Both the position numbers and the translations under genes were made by a program. A stretch of DNA of 64,000 nucleotides, taken from assembly GCA_003023695.1 (NCBI GenBank), contig PXYW01000004.1, positions 14,613 through 78,612 of the forward strand. Direction: 5' to 3'. The notes under the pieces are model-generated. The model ran no database searches. It worked only from the letters and a program-made list of their open reading frames with translations, and was not told the DNA's origin. Every line of letters starts with the position of its first letter. Positions within the stretch are counted from its first letter, which is position 1. The DNA comes from Sulfobacillus benefaciens. Its GTDB lineage: Bacteria > Bacillota > Sulfobacillia > Sulfobacillales > Sulfobacillaceae. Below, piece after piece: positions 60,504 to 64,000 of this stretch.

Positions 60504-61532
60504 ATGCAAGTTGACCTTTTTGCCATCCAACCCTATATGTCTTTAGAGGATTACGCGACCCACAGTGCCTTTTACTGCAAACTGCGCAGCTTGATTGAGG
60601 CAGCTCACCTCATGCGAAATCCTCAAAACCCAGCCTTAGCTGTGTTTCCGGAAGATTTGGCAACGTTCTTGGTCGTTGCTAACCGTGTGGGGGTAATAGA
60701 GTCTGCCACGACAATGGACGAAGCATTTTCCCGAATTGGCACCCGATTGATGCCCAACATTGTGTATACCATGGCCCGATTTCGGACTCGCTCTCTAAAA
60801 CGCGCTTTTTTCACCTGGGCCGCACCCCAAGTGTGGCGCATCTGGTATCAGACCATGACCGAATTGGCCAAGACCTATCACATGACCATTGTGGCAGGTT
60901 CCGCACTCATGCCGGAAAATCGGTTAGGGCTCAACACGGCACACTTTGCTGCACAGTCTGCAGACATCTACAATTTTAGCTTTACCGTGGATCCGTCAGG
61001 CCAAGTTGTTTACCATACCAAAAAAGTCAACTTGGTTCCCACTCAAGAAGACGTCTTAGACCTTACTCCAGGACCCTTGGAATCCGCCCTGGCTTCTTGC
61101 GCATGGAACGGAATTCCACTGGCAACCAGCATTTGCTACGACGGATTCTCCATGCCGCACACCACGACAGAGCCCAAGTTCTGCTCCTTAATCCCCCTTT
61201 TGGATACTCGAGGGGTCCGTCTTGTGGCTCAGCCCTCGGCCAACCCCTGGCCATGGCAAGACCGATGGGTTTTTGCCAGTAAACAAGACCAAAGAACCCG
61301 GCAACAGCAATGGATGGCAGAAGGGTCTTATCTGGCGCTCCAAAATTGTCAGTCCATTGAGGTCATCGTAAATCCCCAAATCCTTCTCGACATGCTCGAT
61401 ATCCATTTTGATGGCTCAAGCATGATTATTGCCCGCACTCTATCCGGCGGGGTAGAAATCCTCTCGCAAAGTGCGGGCTTCCAAGCGAATCCTGCCAACG
61501 AGGAAGTACTGCACGCCACTTGGGATTTTTAG
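60504..61532 (+). CDS. Nitrilase-superfamily carbon-nitrogen hydrolase
   Basis: 342 residues with the Glu-Lys-Cys triad in place: E50 in AVFPEDLA, Lys in YHTKKVNLVPT and Cys in ATSICYDGFSM. A long insertion after the first Glu (residues about 55-110) is unusual for the family. It would hydrolyse a nitrile or amide in the cytoplasm. ATG 60504 has GAGGTG upstream. Followed by a second nitrilase-type gene with a lost Cys. Confidence 0.85.
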   Translation: MQVDLFAIQPYMSLEDYATHSAFYCKLRSLIEAAHLMRNPQNPALAVFPEDLATFLVVANRVGVIESATTMDEAFSRIGTRLMPNIVYTMARFRTRSLKRAFFTWAAPQVWRIWYQTMTELAKTYHMTIVAGSALMPENRLGLNTAHFAAQSADIYNFSFTVDPSGQVVYHTKKVNLVPTQEDVLDLTPGPLESALASCAWNGIPLATSICYDGFSMPHTTTEPKFCSLIPLLDTRGVRLVAQPSANPWPWQDRWVFASKQDQRTRQQQWMAEGSYLALQNCQSIEVIVNPQILLDMLDIHFDGSSMIIARTLSGGVEILSQSAGFQANPANEEVLHATWDF

Positions 61533-61564
61533 CCAAAAAATGTGCGAACAACGCACTCTTCTAA

Positions 61565-61593
61565 TTGCCAGAAACTTCTATTTTAGCTACAAT
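61565..61593 (+). promoter_or_regulatory. Promoter of the fusion gene
   Basis: TTGCCA (61565-61570), a 17-base spacer, TACAAT (61588-61593), about 34 bases before the ATG. Confidence 0.6.
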
Positions 61594-61626
61594 ATGGCTT
61601 ACAACACAGTAAGAAGGTGACTTACG

Positions 61627-63123
61627 ATGTCGGTACCCCGCATCGCGGTGAGTCAAGCCCCCTATTCTCGTGAGGTAGACGTAGCACTTCACCGCGTCAT
61701 TTCTCACATGCGTCAAGCAGCTAGCCATGGTGTCGACATTATTGTCTTCCCAGAATGGTTTATGGGCTTAAATCCTGTCGAGATTGTTCCCAACCGCTAT
61801 ACCGAAAAAATCGGTCGTTTGGCCAAAGAACTGAACCTGGTCGTCATTTGTGGAAGTCTTCGGGTCCTTGACGGTGATACCGGGAAAAAGCAGCAACGAG
61901 GGTTGGTTATCGAAAGAGATGGCACCATCATTGGCAGTCAAGCCAAGATATTGTTTCAGCCGACAGAACGGCCATGGTTTGAGCCAGGAACAAATGTCAT
62001 GCCCATTGCCACTAGTTGGGGGCGGGTTGTCATATTGCTGGGGCTCGATGCCACTGATAATGATATTTGGACCGAAGCAGTCAATTTGCGACCAGATATG
62101 GTGGTAATGGCGGCGAGCGCCCATTCCGGACCCGAACGCCACCAATTACAAGAACTTGCGGTCACACGCAGTTTAGAGCTGGGGTCTACGGTAATCTTAA
62201 GCCCCCTGCTCGGACGGTTTGGTGGGCTTTCCTATAACGGTGGGGCCGTTATAGCCCACCAGGGACGCATCATCTCTTCCACTGATGACGCCGAAACCCT
62301 GTTAATGGCCCAAGATCCTAAAGCGCCATTAATTCAACTAGGTGCCGTTGACGTTTCTTGTTACGTCCCCCTCAGTCCCCCACCCAAGGGCATGTTGATT
62401 GATCCCAAACGCACTTTAGGTCCTGAAGCCGAAAAAAAAATCCTCTTCGATTGGGGAGCCCTAAAAACCTCCGATCTGTTGGCTGCGGGACGTGAGCTGT
62501 TGTTGCAAACACAAGGAAACCCGCGTTGGCTGGCGCTTGCCCCGGCCAAACCCACTATGGTGCGAGATTTGTCCACCCTGCTCAACGAAGGTGCTGTAGG
62601 TGCCTTTGCCTATCCTGGACTGGATGGTATCAGCCCATACTCTGAATCTATACGCGAAATCGGCCAAGTGATGACGCTCTATCGGCGTCCCTTGATGGTG
62701 CACGTGGGGCCTGGTATCGCGTCTCTGCGTTACGACAGCCCCTTGCTCTGGGATGACTTTTTGTTAGAGTTCCCTACGGTACCAGTAGTCTTATTGCATA
62801 TGGGGGGGCGGTCCCCTTACTTGGAAGAAGCCCTGCTGCTTGCCGAACGTCATGCCCAAGTATGGCTGGAAACCAGTCAGGCACCGCTATCAGCGATTAA
62901 AGAAGCGCTGACCTTAGCTCCCGACCGCGTGCTATTTGGTAGTGGCGGATTAGCGAGAGATTTTGCCACTGAATGGGATAAAATACGGCAATTGGAACCC
63001 GATATTGCTCCTGATGAGTATCAAAACGTCATTCATAATAATGCCTTACGCCTGTTTTTCTCATCTCCCGCCGCAACCGAACCACGTCCAGGAACGTTGC
63101 GGGTGGTGCGCCAGCCCAGTTGA
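61627..63123 (+). CDS. Nitrilase-like/amidohydrolase-like fusion, both sites degenerate
   Basis: 498 residues. Residues 1-about 255 are nitrilase-like (FPEWFMG with E43, K107 in SQAKILFQP) but the catalytic Cys segment, normally xICYD, reads LLGLD, so Gly replaces Cys near 139. Residues about 290-480 resemble the C-terminal half of amidohydrolase_2 (LMVHVGPG, VVLLHMGGRSPYLEEA, VWLETSQAP, RVLFGSGG, VIHNNALRLF), yet the FGSDxP aspartate is Gly440 and no N-terminal HxH is present. It is probably non-catalytic, possibly a regulatory or scaffold partner of the intact nitrilase upstream. ATG 61627 with AAGGTGA upstream. Confidence 0.7.
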   Translation: MSVPRIAVSQAPYSREVDVALHRVISHMRQAASHGVDIIVFPEWFMGLNPVEIVPNRYTEKIGRLAKELNLVVICGSLRVLDGDTGKKQQRGLVIERDGTIIGSQAKILFQPTERPWFEPGTNVMPIATSWGRVVILLGLDATDNDIWTEAVNLRPDMVVMAASAHSGPERHQLQELAVTRSLELGSTVILSPLLGRFGGLSYNGGAVIAHQGRIISSTDDAETLLMAQDPKAPLIQLGAVDVSCYVPLSPPPKGMLIDPKRTLGPEAEKKILFDWGALKTSDLLAAGRELLLQTQGNPRWLALAPAKPTMVRDLSTLLNEGAVGAFAYPGLDGISPYSESIREIGQVMTLYRRPLMVHVGPGIASLRYDSPLLWDDFLLEFPTVPVVLLHMGGRSPYLEEALLLAERHAQVWLETSQAPLSAIKEALTLAPDRVLFGSGGLARDFATEWDKIRQLEPDIAPDEYQNVIHNNALRLFFSSPAATEPRPGTLRVVRQPS

Positions 63124-63244
63124 TCAGAGAATTATTGAGAATGGTCGCTACGCATTTTTCCAACAATCTTCACTATGTGTTTTGGCGACACCTCATTGGC
63201 AAGCTGGACCTTTATTACCTCTGCCGGATCCTAGATACTCCGCG

Positions 63245-63340
63245 ATGACCCACAAACAAAAGCTCTTGTCTCATGATGCCAAGCAGAAAAAGAAGCTTAA
63301 TAAAAAAGGACATTGGCATCTATTGGCGAATCTACTCTGA
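63245..63340 (+). CDS. Possible very small Lys-rich protein
   Basis: 31 residues (MTHKQKLLSHDAKQKKKLNK...), strongly basic. No ribosome site worth the name precedes the ATG, and the open frame continues upstream without another start. Kept only because the 278-base gap is otherwise empty. Confidence 0.2.
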   Translation: MTHKQKLLSHDAKQKKKLNKKGHWHLLANLL

Positions 63341-63401
63341 TATTGCGGTCTGACGATATCGATCCAGAAAACATCCGACACCGCGAAAAGGAGGGATCCA
63401 T

Positions 63402-63830
63402 GTGCCTATCACTGCGCTTATTGTGGACGATTCGGAGGAAACGCGTGAGGTCTTATCCTTGTTGATCAATCAGGCTGGAGCCGAAGTAGTCGGGGCTGTC
63501 CCCGATGGGATCACTGCGTTAGAATTCCTCAAAATGCATCCTGTCGATCTAATATTTACCGACTACCAAATGCCGAAAATGAATGGTATTGCTTTAGCTC
63601 AAGAAATCCGCACCCGATATCCCCGAGTTACCTTAGTCATGATCACGGTATTGGATGACATGAGGCTTCGGGAACGCGCCGCCGAGGCAGGTATTGATAT
63701 GTTTTTGCCTAAACCCATCACCTTATCGACATTGGAAACCCTTGTCGCCTCTTTGGAGCGCATTCCTCATAGCGCTGAGGAATGGGATCGCTGGCTGGCC
63801 CAATGGGCTCCCCGCAGTCAACAGATTTAA
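63402..63830 (+). CDS. CheY-like response regulator
   Basis: 142 residues. ALIVDDSEETREVL, phospho-Asp in LIFTDYQMPKMNG, Thr in MITVLDD and Lys in FLPKPITLSTLE. A short tail (EEWDRWLAQWAPRSQQI) adds nothing known. GTG start with AGGAGG 6 bases upstream. It lies upstream of the c-di-GMP riboswitch but ends well before it. Partner kinase not clear. Confidence 0.9.
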   Translation: MPITALIVDDSEETREVLSLLINQAGAEVVGAVPDGITALEFLKMHPVDLIFTDYQMPKMNGIALAQEIRTRYPRVTLVMITVLDDMRLRERAAEAGIDMFLPKPITLSTLETLVASLERIPHSAEEWDRWLAQWAPRSQQI

Positions 63831-63874
63831 TTTAATCTTACCGTCTTTCGGATATGACTTAGTGCCTAAATATT

Positions 63875-63902
63875 TTGGCATTGGTTAGATGTCGTTTACA
63901 AT
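63875..63902 (+). promoter_or_regulatory. Promoter of the riboswitch transcript
   Basis: TTGGCA (63875-63880), a 16-base spacer, TACAAT (63897-63902), just before the riboswitch core. Confidence 0.6.
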
Positions 63903-63907
63903 AAAAA

Positions 63908-64000
63908 AGCAAACCTGTGCGAAAGGCAGGGACGCAAAGCCACGGGCCTACAGTTAATTTTTCACGTAACTATGGCAGCCGGGTTGCCGGAGCTGGTTCC
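63908..64000 (+). ncRNA. c-di-GMP-I (GEMM) riboswitch, cut by window edge
   Basis: GCAAACCTGTGCGAAAGGCA followed by GGGACGCAAAGCC and GGGCCTACAGTT, then AACTATGGCAGCCGGGTTGCC. The GCAAACC, a GAAA tetraloop arm with CCTG/CAGG, GGACGCAAAGCC and the tetraloop receptor arm (GGCCTA ... TATGGCAGCCGGGTTGCCGG) are the conserved parts of the class I aptamer. The controlled gene lies beyond the window. Confidence 0.92.

Noticed and set aside
1-64000. Search for rRNA, tRNA, CRISPR, toxin-antitoxin or restriction genes
   Set aside because: None could be recognised by eye; tRNAs in gaps would need a dedicated search to exclude fully.

Overview
The window reads as chromosome of a Firmicutes-type bacterium. 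Supporting signs are strong Shine-Dalgarno sites (AGGAGG/AAGGAG), frequent GTG and TTG starts, a T-box leader in front of proBA, a GlpP-type antiterminator, a GEMM-I (c-di-GMP) riboswitch and sigma-A-like promoters. Gene content (glpABC, a Hyf-like membrane complex, many acyl-CoA enzymes, a Tat-exported phosphoesterase beside a c-type cytochrome) would suit a Sulfobacillus-like thermoacidophile. That placement is inferred from gene content only. No rRNA, tRNA or CRISPR array was seen.

1-5240: a cell-wall sugar group (GNAT end, PIG-L deacetylase, NamZ/DUF1343, GntR regulator), then glpK and an acyl-CoA thioesterase. 5240-15850: glpP, citramalate synthase, a GGDEF diguanylate cyclase followed by an out-of-frame PAS, proBA behind a proline-type T-box, and anaerobic glycerol-3-phosphate dehydrogenase glpABC behind a leader terminator. 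15850-22890: an ArsR regulator and a six-gene Hyf/complex-I-like membrane complex whose catalytic subunit has lost one nickel-ligand cysteine. 23100-34200: an orphan peptide-binding lipoprotein, S9 peptidase, MFS transporter, penicillin acylase-type hydrolase, class II aldolase, a membrane J-domain/zinc-finger protein, small hypotheticals and a decayed gene.

34350-42180: one minus-strand acyl-CoA operon (ligase, carboxyltransferase, two SDRs, enoyl-CoA hydratase, APH-type kinase, acyl-CoA dehydrogenase). The kinase plus dehydrogenase pairing resembles the levulinate/4-hydroxyacid (Lva, ACAD10/11) pathway. 42230-45740: a gene-poor mobile-element graveyard with a recombinase remnant and a 1.46-kb element bounded by about 131-bp inverted repeats ending in GTAA, like IS66 ends. 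45740-51430: fabF divergent from an XRE/MltR-type regulator, then a lipoprotein, a small membrane protein and an L,D-transpeptidase. 51660-54360: a lactonase-like phosphotriesterase homologue and a second acyl-CoA ligase.

54500-60250: isochorismatase-like hydrolase, cytochrome c, Tat-exported metallophosphoesterase with a hairpin covering its ribosome binding site, a membrane protein, a receiver-only regulator and two tandem histidine kinases. 60500-64000: an intact nitrilase-superfamily protein, a nitrilase-amidohydrolase fusion with both active sites degenerate, a CheY-like protein, and a c-di-GMP-I riboswitch at the right edge.

The most interesting candidates are the 4-hydroxyacid/lactone catabolism system, apparently tied together by a shared palindrome (CATAC(C/T)GAC(C/T)G) at three promoters; the cysteine-deficient hydrogenase-like complex; the double pseudoenzyme fusion; and the inverted-repeat cargo element.
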